64,000 nucleotides of DNA from Ciona savignyi (taxonomy: Eukaryota; Chordata; Ascidiacea; Phlebobranchia; Cionidae): the NCBI GenBank assembly GCA_000149265.1, contig CH003198.1, positions 246,975 to 310,974 of the forward strand, given 5' to 3'. This document shows positions 11,851-23,392 of this stretch, one piece after another. The notes beneath the pieces were generated by a model that did no database searches, was not told where the DNA came from, and saw nothing but the letters and a program-made list of their open reading frames with translations. Within the stretch, counting starts at the first letter, position 1, and each line of letters opens with the position of its first letter. The position numbers and the translations under genes are program-made.

Positions 11851-14800
11851 CCTATTTCATACATTAGAATCGCAATTAACTACCGGTATGTTAGAACTAA
11901 AATTCATATTTTTCCAACAAAAAGTATAACAAAATTTAGTCTGCATTTTTTGCAGTTGCAGAACTGAGATAATTGTTCACTGGTGATGGGGCAGGTTACT
12001 TCGAAAGGATTCAATAAAATATAGGTTTTACAATTCTGTGCCAGCTCGAACCAATAACAGATATGAATTTGACGATAAGACATTACAGTTTATAACAGGA
12101 CGCTTTGATAGCAAGGCATCCCATATAAAATAAAGGAAAAACATCTTAAAATTATAATCATTTCTCATAACTCAAGGCGTCTCGCCATTATAGGTCGCTT
12201 TACCACACTTTTCTTTGATGCTTAAGTTACAGTTGTTTTGATTTTATTATAAGTTTGGTTCGACAGCCTTGTCTGACCACACCTGCGCTAAATAATGTAT
12301 TGGATTATAGACTATTTTAACGACTGTTCTTTTCCATATTTTTTATGTTTCCAATTTTTAAAGGTCCTGTTGCATGTTTTCATCGTTAAAAACTTAAAAT
12401 AAACTAAAAATAATAATTTGTTTTATGTGAATATTTGTACTTATATCTTCAAAACATCTTTGGAGCGTTATCAGTTTTAACTCAGGCTAAAAATCTTTCC
12501 ATGTGCTATATATGTAGTTTCTTTTTATATTGCATTTTTTCTTTATTACCAGTACTCATTTATACTAGATTCCTAAGTCATATTGCGTTAGATAAGATTT
12601 ATCCTGTGCCATATGTCTCAGATGCTATATCATTAAATGTGTGATTTATAGCTCGCCATTAAAATTCTGTCTACTCATGTTCTATGTTGCTGTGTCTGAA
12701 TTTCTTTATTTAAAAAGAGGTGTGTCTATGTGTAGCATAGTAAGAATTCTTTTTCCACTGCCAAATAATTAAAGTTTAGTTCTGAAGTCCGGTAGTCTGG
12801 GCAGAGCATTGAGAAGTGTAATTAAAAGTCGGATGCTAACCAGCTTACAAGTTTTTATGTTTTAAATTACTATCATGCCCTTTCTAATAAGCTTTTATTT
12901 TAACATTACATCAGAACTTTTTGCATTGCGTAACGCACTTGTGAACCTAAGCCAGACAATTTATAAAAATAATTTTCTTAATTATAAAATTATTTTGGTT
13001 TAAATTGTCAATTACGTCTAAGATCTCACGAATAAAAGGAAATGGCAGTAATAGTGACTAGAAATATAACTTCAGTTTTATCTAGCTACTAAAAAAATAG
13101 GTAAAGTGTGCTAGTGTCATTGAAATTCCACTGAAAATTTGTATACAATTAAAGATGCTCAATGGAAAAGAATATATTAAATGCCTAAGGTGATTGAATG
13201 TGACCCATCAGTGCACAAGAAAAGTGGTGATAGTCGTTTCGGTGTTGAGAAGACTGATCTTTGTAGTAAAATTTCACTTCCGGTATGCAAAAGCCGTAAT
13301 TGACTGGGAATAAAAGTTTAATTCTTTTCAAGGTAAAAGATAATTCAACAACATTTTATGGTCTTTAACATCGGGACCCTTAAAGACAATTAGTTCATGA
13401 CAGCAATTATCTTTGCGGAAGAAAAATACTTTTAGGCAGTTTTCTTTCTTACAGCTGTATAATTTAATGTGACCATCTAGTTTTAAACTAAGCATCCATG
13501 CAAAATTTATTTTAGTGGTAACTAATATTTCCAAAAAATAAACAAGCTAACAATATCGGCAGAATGCTTTGCTTTATATGTTTAAAGACCTCTGAGACCT
13601 TATAATGCCAGGTGAATTTAATTAGCAATTTCTTTGTTTATTCATAAAAAGAAGATATCTTGGTAACGGTACCACTTACGTGATGTATAAAATAGAATTT
13701 AAAAAAAATCATAAATCTCTAGAAGTTCGATCTAAAATCTTTGTTCGAATTTAAAACTTTTTTGTTTTAATTTTTTTTAGTAGTTTTATGAATAAACTAA
13801 GCCACACTGTCATTACTGATACTGTTCTTGCATCATTATAATTGTTTTAGTTTAAACTGTAACTTAAAAGTCCCTAATTATTACAAGGCATTGACGACAG
13901 TTGTTGTATGGTCTCTGTGGGCAAGACTTTATGTCTTGTTAATGCATAATTGGTGCTGGGTGAATCAAAATTATATACATGAAACTGGTTTTATTTGACT
14001 ACGGGAACTTCATTTTGAATTGCTAGAATCTAAATATAATTCCTAATATTTTCCTATTTGTACCTTGATTTTTGCAATGTACATTTCCTTTATTGACATT
14101 TCATGTTATGTAAATATATTTATATCTACTTCTTTCAATGTCGTTTTGTTTTGCTGTTGTTTGTTTAATTGCCGGGATTAGTTACAACAGCAAAAATTAA
14201 ATTAACTAAACTAATATTGTTACAACAAGATTATCATTTTGTTTGTTCCATGTAGCACGAATAGTTGCTGGCTGATTTATATTTCTGGTTTATATTGCCA
14301 TCCAAAACAGTACCATGCTTTAATCATTTTGTCATATTACTGCACCCCCCACACACATTATCTTCCACAATTATCAACCTATTTCTTTACCCTCCTAAAT
14401 TTCTGTGTGCATTTAAATATGTTATCAACAATGTCAAAAACCAAATATTCGAGTAAAACCAACGAACCCAGCATTTTAAAGCTTTTTCAACTGGATAAGT
14501 TGGTAATGTTTACTAAAAAAATATTTTGCCCAGAAATTACTGTTTTCGAAATCTGTGAAATCATTACTAATAGTAAAGTTGTTTCTTGCACCATTCCCCC
14601 CTATGTTAAGCGATTTGTGTTTCATTGGCGGCTTCTTAGATCATTCTTTCCAGCCCTATCCTTCAGGATTGCAATTCATGTGCCTTCATCAATACTGATG
14701 TAAGATCATAATCTCTGAAAAATCATTTAAACCAAATCTGGATTATCACCACCAATCTTCCCGTTTTGAATATATTTATCAATTTAGCTATTGTTTTGAT

Positions 14801-15889
14801 TTATTTAATTTACACATTAGCCATGAAAGTCTAAAATGTATTATAATGTTAATCATACTGTTTTCTACAATTATCTTAATAAACTCATTTTATGTTTTTT
14901 TTTCACTATTGGTCCATGTTGTCATAGCCAACCCTACTTCCATCTTACACACCTTGGTATGGGTTCCAATTTATTACACATTGTGGTTTGATTTAACTCT
15001 GTTGTTTGCTCTTTAAATACTGTTAAATTATGTTTTGTGACCCCATTTAGCATGTACCTAAATACTTTGTCTTAATTATTATATTTGTGCGTTTTAAAGT
15101 GTCATTTTGGTATCTTTTTTCTGTTTCTTCTATCATACAAATAGTTGTGCATCTTCTTAAATAAACTACCAGTAAAACCAGTTTTTTCCCTTTAAAAAAA
15201 CATTTTTTTCTCTTTCTAGAATGTTATTGCAATATTTGATAATGGGTTTTGAAAATTTCTCGATTCAAAAAATATATTCAAGAAACATCAATGATTCTAC
15301 TTTATACATCACTGGTATACTGGGTTAAAATGTGTCACATGCAGTACAATAAATTTTTTTAGGACTTTTTTGAAAATCCTACAGTTACTACTGTACAGGA
15401 AGTTTATCTCTGCTCAATGACTATAGGATCTGAGCCATCAACGAGTAAATCTGTCATCAATTTTCGGTGATTTTTTTTGCCTGTTTGCCAAAATGTATGA
15501 CTTTATTTTATTGTTTTACCCTTTTACTTTAAGAAATGATCGTATACCATACATTAAAAAATGCTTAAGTTACTAGGTGTTTTAAAAGAGTTAGTAATGA
15601 ATCGCATGAACGAATTTTTTTTTAAATCAGCAATCTTTTATCGTGTAGTTGTCATTCCTTCGACAAAGTTTAATGATTGATTTAACAATACATGCATCGT
15701 AATGCATAGTGAAGTTTTTATGACAGATAGTTATAATCAAAAGCATACCTACGGTTTACATTTCTACCACTTTAATCAACACTACTTAAGAACATTAAAA
15801 TGTACGCTTATCTTCAGTGAGAGTGTCAGAAGAAGAAGAAAGGTTCAAAATTACTTGGGAAAAAACAGAAATTGGATACAAAACGCTTT

Positions 15890-16095
15890 GGCCGGGTTCA
15901 CACCAAAACGACAAAAACGTTTTTGTCGTGTCGGACCGACGTTTTTCAAATAGAACGCATTGTCTCTTATGCGCCGATTCACACCAGTCCGATTTTGACG
16001 CAAACGACACGTTTTCTGTCGTACGACAAAAAAACATGTTTTTCAGGAATAGAGCATGCGCTATTTTCTTACGACATGTTTTTTTGTCGGACGAG
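15890..16095. mobile_element. Inverted-repeat DNA element with GTTCACACCAAAACGAC end (incomplete)
   Basis: Starts GGCCGGGTTCACACCAAAA and continues with acgacaaaaacgtttttgtcg palindromic blocks. The other end is not seen before the foldback element at 16115. The same family recurs at 20180-20313. Confidence 0.6.
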
Positions 16096-16114
16096 TTTAA
16101 TATCGTGAAATGTT

Positions 16115-16369
16115 GGGTGCCTCTAAATACTACAGGACCGCTTGGAGCGCTTGGATCGCTTGGATCACTTAGATTGCTATGGAAAGTAATTCTAACCCTT
16201 TCCCAAACACTAATCTCAACCCCAGAACTAACTTTAACCCCAACCCTAACATTAATATCATGGCTTTTGTAATTACTAAGTATAGTAAGCGATCCAACCG
16301 CTCCAAGCGCTCCAAGCGATTTAAGCGCTCCATGCGCTCCAAGCGCTCCTGTAGTATTTAGAGGTACCG
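16115..16369. mobile_element. Foldback MITE, Mutator-type, copy 1
   Basis: Long inverted ends beginning with CCTCTAAATACTACAGGA, rich in gcgctccaag units, around a core of CTAACCC-like repeats. It is flanked by the 9-bp direct repeat tgaaatgtt (16106-16114, 16370-16378). A 9-bp duplication is typical of Mutator-like elements. Confidence 0.85.
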
Positions 16370-18039
16370 TGAAATGTTAGCATATACAATTGTTTTATTG
16401 CTAATATGCAGTACATATACTATTACTATGGATATAAATGTGTTTTAAAGTAAATACAATAGTTTTAATAATATTAGAGAGTTTAGGTTGAAGTGAATAT
16501 GGACTAAAGTGCATAGAAATTAGGCCAATACAGATATATTTAGTTTAAAATTAGAAACTCATTATGTTGTGATTACAAAGCTTAACAAATAATGCATAAC
16601 ACTTGTTCAACATCTCAGGTAAGCCTGTTGTGTAGCCTAAACTTAACAAAACCAGTACTGGTACTTAAACTTACATAAATTTCCCCGATAGGCGATAGGT
16701 ACTGGTTAAATATATATTTAGCCTGTAAAATTATGGTGGATCCAAGCAAACTTCAACTACTAATTCAAGAATTGAATGTTAAGTTGGCAAAATATAAGCC
16801 TAATATCTCCAGTTCCGCATGCCGGTATATGAATTGAGTTGTACAAGAGTTAACTTGGAATATTATTTGTCAAATTTTGAATGAGACTGGTAAGTGTGTA
16901 AAGTGTTGCAATTATAAATAGATTATGTTCTATATATGATTCTACTTTTTGTTTTATTGCATTGAATAGTAAAATAAAGTTTTGCATCCAAAAGCAACTA
17001 TTAGATGATTACCACAGGCCGTGAGTTCTCTAGCATTGATAATTGCATTACCATAAGTGAAACAAATATAATCAATCCTATAATCCTGTACACTTATTTT
17101 TTGGTCTTGTGGATTATATTAATGTTGAATAACACCGGTATACATTTTGTGTTTACAGCATGATTGGACCAGTTCCAGTAATTCAAGTTCAACATCTTAC
17201 AACACTGATACAGATATGGAAATATTTTGCAATGAAACAGTCTAGTAGAATATCAATTTTACTTCTGCAAATTATTGCCGGTAACTGAAAAGTACATACC
17301 AGAGGCTACAGAACAATTGAAGTGCCTCAAAATAACAGAGAAAAAAGAAACCAGCAAATAATGCATGCAAATAACCAAGGCAATGCTTTACTTTTTAAAA
17401 TGTCGTAGTAACTTTCAAATGGTTTGTGAGCATCGCGATACACATTTTGTTTTCAAACTACATTAGTACCACTATTTAACTAATTTACATTTCTGTATCG
17501 TATCCATTTTGTGCAGTGTAGTAAATTGTTGATGTTAATTGAGTTATTTCCATTTTAATAATCATGTTCATTTGTTCTGTCTACAACACTCTCCATACTG
17601 CTTGTTTATATGGGGTGATATGAACTGTGAGCAAAAAACAAATGTCATTGTTTTATTTGTACAGATGAAACCAATACATTTACCCTCCAATGTATTTATC
17701 CGAGTTAATGTTTTTTTGGTTGTCAAAGTGCAAAATATTGGCACCACTTTAAATTACTATACCACACTTCTTAGGTTGGTTCTAGTATAAAACTTGGCAG
17801 AAGAACAACCAAAATAAGACATCTCTAGTACAGTTTTGGCAGCCATGTAGTGTAAAAATATTAAGGTCAAGAGTGTTTGATGTTAAGGATTTAAGGTTGT
17901 AATACTGATTATATGGAAGTGTGTTTTTCTCTGTAATTGGCTTCAGTCTATAAGTAATTCAGGAAAAAGTTAGGTGGTCATACTTGTGATTTTTTCAGGT
18001 TCCATTACCATGTTTAGTTTATCTAATATAGGATATATC

Positions 18040-20063
18040 TAGGGATGCACAATATAGGATAGTTAGGTATTCTAGAATATTCTAGAATAATATATTTCGA
18101 ATCTAGAATTTCGAATCCTATTCTAGAATGTTTTACCATGTATTTAAATTTGCTATGCTGTGCATATATTTTCTCATTTATAGTGAATTAGCCATATGCT
18201 TTTAAACTGTGATGAGAGCAATTTACGTAGTTCAACAATATTTTACCATTACATATTTTTTTAATCATATGTAACATCTCTAAACACTATCTGCCATGAG
18301 GGAGGATAATAGTCTAGTAGGTTGTTGTTGAAATGAATGGCTGAGAAAAATGCTCCCAAACACCAGACAATTTTTATTTTCCCAGTTTGGTATCAAGACT
18401 AGCTATTAATGCCCTTGCACAATTAAACATTAATTTTACTATTTAACACATTTATACATTGGTAAAAGTATAATAAATGAATCACTGCAAAATCACCTAA
18501 CTAAATAACACATAGGATATCATTAAATTAAATACATAGGATATCATTCATTGTGTTTATTGAAAATATAGTTGTTTAACCCTTTAACTGCCGCTGTCGA
18601 CTCAAGTCGACAGCGCCGAAAATTGCATAAGTGGAAAAGTATACAGCCGATTTTGATCAGTGAGATGGCGTTGGAGAGCTGAATAATTTCTGCGTTTACC
18701 AATATAAGATGATATATAGGTTTGCATTTAAAATTTTTTAGTTATTTAAGTTTTAAAAAACGTATAAATATATTTGTGGTTTTGGTTGTTTTAATTAGTT
18801 TTAATTGCGGTTTTAGTCCCCGATTAGTTTTCAACTATTGTCGTCATGGTTCGCTTGATTAGTTTGAAAACAATCCATTCGTTTTGCGCTTGTACATTTT
18901 GGATTAGGTCATTTTTTGAGCTTTTGGAGGGTAAAAACAGATATTCTGTTGAAGAAACTGCCCTTTTGTTGGCTGATAGTGATTCTGGAAGCAGTTGTGC
19001 TTCATTTTCAAGTAGTTCTAGCAATAAGGAACCTTTTTGAAGTTGTTTTGCATCAGTTTTGTTTTCCTGTGGCTATGTGTTTGTGTTTCATTGGGCAAAA
19101 GTAAAAAAAAAAAAAATGATTTGCGTATTACGACGTCATCAGTCAAGTTGTAAGGTCATTACAAAAAGAGTAGTACAAAAATGGTCCAAATATAATCATA
19201 AATAACTTTGATACATACTGTTTTGGTTGTAAATGAGAAAAAAAGATAGTTTTTGTTGATCTAAATAGAAACACATGACGTCATTGCACAATGCATGACG
19301 TCATCAAAATTTTACTAATGTAAAACAAAAGAAAATTTATTACTGAACAACTTTTCTGTTGATCATATTATGCTTACTTCAATAGTTTTTTGTACAGAAG
19401 CTTCTAACCTAAGGCAACTTAGCTGAAAAATGACCAAAAAAACAGCCGGCAGTTAAAGGGTTAAGTGAAATATATATTGCAAATACTAACGTGTTTAGTC
19501 TGTAAATAACTCTTCTGCCTTTGGAATAATTGCGTCATATTTAAAGGTGCGATTAACCACGTGATTACAGCCTGGCGAACGTGACCTACTTTCTTTGTGC
19601 GTGCGTTCGTTCGTTTTAAGCGCGTCTGTCTACGATGCACGTGTATGGGACAACTGATAAGATAATGTTGTTGTGCTTTGATGCAAGTTGTATTTCGGAG
19701 CTACCGCTTTAGAAAATGTTCGGACGCTTTTGCACGATAGCTGCACTTTCGGTATGGAGAAACGCATTACGGGTATTACATACGAATGAAGAAGCCATTT
19801 TACAATTTTGAGATTACGGATTTACTTCAATGACGATTCACCAAAAGTTTCTTATCATAGTTATCCACTGTCGCACGCTTGCTGAAACGATACGCTGACG
19901 TCTGCATAATCGGCATCACGCGTGTTGTTGCGCGTTGGATCGCAGCCAATATTTTACGTTTTTAATTTCGAATCCTAACTATTCTTATTAAATTGCTTGT
20001 AAAGATTCGAATCCCTAGAGATTCGAATCTCAAAGATTCGAAATTCTATATTGTGCATCCCTA
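18040..20063. mobile_element. hAT transposon, non-autonomous, 2024 bp
   Basis: 18-bp terminal inverted repeats TAGGGATGCACAATATAG, flanked by 8-bp direct repeats gatatatc (18032-18039, 20064-20071). Subterminal attcgaatc/tctagaat repeats occur near both ends. No transposase reading frame was found. It contains the nested element at 18580-19460, so the original was about 1.1 kb. Confidence 0.92.
18580..19460. mobile_element. piggyBac-like element nested in the hAT element
   Basis: 14-bp inverted ends CCCTTTAACTGCCG with TTAA on each side (18576-18579, 19461-19464), the target piggyBac elements duplicate. A palindrome ctgtcgac...gtcgacag follows the left end. A 64-codon frame at 18846-19040 (YSVEETALLLADSDSGSS...) resembles the acidic N-terminus of piggyBac transposases; the rest of the transposase is gone. 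Confidence 0.88.
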
Positions 20064-20179
20064 GATATATCCAAGTTAATTGGTGTCCTATGACGATAGT
20101 ACTCCGAATACCAATTAAAAATTATGATGTCTTTACCTTTATTTTCATATAAAATTCTAGTTATAAGTGTTTATCCATA

Positions 20180-20313
20180 CTCACGCAAACCGTCGGACCG
20201 AAACACGTTTTATTGGTGTGAATCGACACAAAACAAAAAACGAAAAACACGCTTACGACAAAAACGTTTTTGTTGGACGTACGACAAAATGTCGTTTTGG
20301 TGTGAATCCAGCC
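20180..20313. mobile_element. Second copy of the GTTCACACCAAAACGAC element (one end)
   Basis: Ends in cgttttggtgtgaatccagcc, the reverse complement of the start at 15890, preceded by acgacaaaaacgttttt. The left end is lost. Confidence 0.6.
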
Positions 20314-21112
20314 TTTGTGTTTAAGTTTTAAACATGAACTGAATGAGAGTTATAATCACTGCTGTCGGCGATCCTACATCAAAGCAAGTTTCGGTAGTAC
20401 CTTAGAGAAAGACATTTATTAAGAGAAAGAAATTGCTTTAAAACCTAATTTGGCGTACTGTGTTGTGAAAAACCATCCAGTTTGGCTATGTTTATTTATA
20501 ACGTCTAGTGAAACCAAATGTCGCCAATATTTGTTGTGTATTTTCTGTTTCTTTTCGGGCATCTTGTGCCAGGCTTTCTTAGGGGAGACCTTTACTGCGC
20601 ATCTGTGTATCCCCTGGTTTCCCACAACCTGTAAACTGCTAATTCACAATACCAAATAACCCTTCCCACAATACCATGCTGTGTTTTTTTAGATGTATCA
20701 ATCTAAGGCGTGGTGGCGTTTAGGCAGCAGTCCCTCTTGAAGGCGCAGTTTTTAACACCGCTCCTTTTAGTCTTAAAAATCTTCTACGGAGACCAAAACG
20801 CATAATTTAATTAGTTAAACTGTGTGTGTTCGCATATAATCAGCTAGGAAATTGTTAAGCCAGATTTAGTGTCAAACAATAGATAAAATTACGAAACCCT
20901 GCAAGTTTACTCTTATTCATGGTCGTACTTCGCATCACAATATAAAATTATCTCTGAATCGCTATCTTAAATCTGCATGATTTATTCTATAGTGTACATT
21001 GGGAGAAATGACCAGAAATGTTTCGAACTGATACTGCCATGTGACTTTAAATGATTAACACCCAATTGTTTAAAAATATATTAAAAAATACTACATTTAA
21101 TGACATTGTAAT

Positions 21113-21320
21113 CGGTACCTCTAAATATTACAGGACCGCTTATCGCTTGGAGCGCTTAGATCGCTTACTAAACTTCGTAATTATAAAAGCCATGATATTA
21201 ATGTTAGGGTTGGGGTTAAAGTTAGTTCTGGGGTTGAGATAAGTGTTTGGGACATGGTTAGAATTACTTTCCATAGCAATCTAAGCGATCCAAGCAGTCC
21301 TGTAGTATTTAGAGGCACTC
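21113..21320. mobile_element. Foldback MITE, Mutator-type, copy 2 (inverted relative to copy 1)
   Basis: Same ends and core as 16115-16369 in opposite orientation, flanked by 9-bp direct repeats cattgtaat at 21104-21112 and 21321-21329. Confidence 0.88.
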
Positions 21321-22654
21321 CATTGTAATAGCTTCAGAAATTCAACTGTTCAAAGTAGTATTTTGAAAGCAGCTATCTGATTATATCTGCCCTATAATAT
21401 GGCCAAGTAGTTGTTCCAAAAGCACAGATAAAGTATTTCAAAACAGCATTCCAGAAGATTATGACTATGACTTAGATATTAGCAGGCTATTTTTAAGATT
21501 AGGTTGAAGTATTGAGATTTGGACAACTAATTTTGCTACTTTGTAAGTTTCTTAAAAAATCAAAAATTTTAGTCTAAAATGACTTTTTTTTATTTTAAGT
21601 ATATTTATAATTATTAGAGAATGCCACATCCTTAATCTGGAAATAGATGTGGCATTCTGTCATACTAAACTCATTAAACAAACTTGTTTTTCCGATGTTA
21701 AAACATTTTCATCCTGAAGCGCTAATACCTCATTAGACCGTTAGGTGCAAGACTTAACTAGCAGCTGGTTTTGATCTGATTTCAGCGAATAGAGGGCAAG
21801 TAAGTCGCACTCTAACCTCAATCCAAACTCTAACCATGTCTTGGCATTAAAGTATGCAACTTCTCTACTTTTCTTGTTTAGTATTTTTCATTATTCATAC
21901 ATTGCAGAAAAAGACAACAAAGACTACTATTCTATACGATGAATCCTTTAGAATATGATTAAATCAGTCAGCATAATATGGTTGAGAAGCAGTTTTTCAA
22001 AAGTCTATTAAAATAAAATAGATAAACAGTAAGACATTTTTAAAGACAAAAAATTGACACCTAATATAACGAAATATTGCGAAAGATAAAATCGGGGGGA
22101 AATTATCGGATAAACTCGTAATATTAGGGCGCAGTTGTTAACGTGTTAATTAATTTCTAAACATCTACTTGGTGATATCGTATTATTATTTAGAAAAACC
22201 GAACATTTTACTTCAACAAAGTAAATTACAAAATGGAGGAACAGGCGTGAGTGGTGAGATAGCTTTTTTTATTTGAGATAAAATGTCTATTTACAAATCG
22301 TGCCCATGAACTTTTGATCGATTTAATTAAATGAGAAATGGTAAACTGTAGTCATTGTTTTTAACACCAATTAAACAACATACATATGTGGTCTTAAAAA
22401 TGATAAAAACTTTCCAATTTACGAATTTTTAAAAGATACATTTAAATGAATAGTGGGTACAATCTGTCAAAATGACATTTAAACTGGAGTTTTAGACCAA
22501 AGTTCTTTTACCTAGAAATATAAAACGCCGAAAAAACGGAAGTAAAAAGTTCTGGAAGATGCTGCAGTTTTCCTATCCAGATGGACATTTATAGAGTTTT
22601 CGCCAATTATTCCTTTGGATATGTTGTAGCCCTTTCCAATACCTTCAATTTAAG

Positions 22655-23132
22655 GTGCTAGGAACCGCGGGGCCCAATTAGAAATGTGATGGCGGGGCCC
22701 CTACTCTTCATAGCAAAATTTATGGGTGTTTATATATCATAAAATACATACCAGTACATACAAACTACAAAAATAGACATTTAATACTTGCAATAAAACA
22801 AATTAAAGGTAATGTGAATGCTTATTTACGATATATTGTTTTACTTCCAAACATATATATATGTAAGTGAAATAATATTCATATATATAACATATATTGT
22901 GTAGCAACCATATTCATTATGACGTAACAGGCAGACACAGAAATATAAATTTGACTTAGTCACGATGCATAACAAATTGATATTATGAGAAAGAATATTA
23001 TTTCACTTTTTTATTTTACGTTTCAGTAGTATTTTAAACCTCGTAATACAGAAAGACCCCCGCTAGCGCGGGGCCCCTTCAAGGTGCGGGGCCCAATTTG
23101 ATCTAATCGGTCAAATCGGCCTAAAACCGGCC
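22655..23132. mobile_element. Probable hAT-like fragment with CGGGGCCC-rich ends
   Basis: The right end reads ...cctaaaaccggccctg, the reverse of a CAGGGCCGG start. Blocks gcggggcccaatt occur near both sides in opposite orientation. The left terminus is missing. Confidence 0.45.
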
Positions 23133-23197
23133 CTGGCACGAAGCGTCTGAATATTTGACAAAAGGATTACCATCTGGCCGAACTTACAAACAAAGAT

Positions 23198-23203
23198 TTT
23201 ATT
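23198..23203 (-). terminator. Possible poly(A) signal of the ZDHHC17-like gene
   Basis: AATAAA on the minus strand, 190 bp after the stop codon at 23393. Position is suitable, but the region is very AT-rich, so chance occurrence is possible. Confidence 0.35.
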
Positions 23204-23392
23204 TAAAAATTTCATGTAATAAGTCACACTGCAATATTAATATAAAAAAATCACACAACACTATATTATAAACCAATGTTATTACTAAAAGACTAAAAAA
23301 CAAAAAAAAACATAAGGTAATAATGTTTAAAATTTATACAAACTTAAAACTCTTATATAAAAATTTTCAAAGTATAGAAGCCAACATAATTT

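Larger units (their letters stand above)
11160..23390. other. Gene-poor intergenic region
   Basis: Holds the DNA elements listed at 15890-23132 and little else recognisable. The longest frame (14239-14703, plus, 154 codons) has AT-driven composition and no domain. 16730-17260 shows short Ser/Asp-rich frames and splice-like sites that do not join in frame. Confidence 0.55.

Noticed and set aside
14239-14703. 154-codon open frame, plus strand
   Set aside because: Hydrophobic, AT-driven composition, no domain, no splice context; likely chance.
16730-17260. Possible small spliced gene (short Lys/Leu-rich and Ser/Asp-rich frames with splice-like sites)
   Set aside because: The donor near 16890 and acceptor near 17160 do not join in an open frame; may be a decayed transposon gene.
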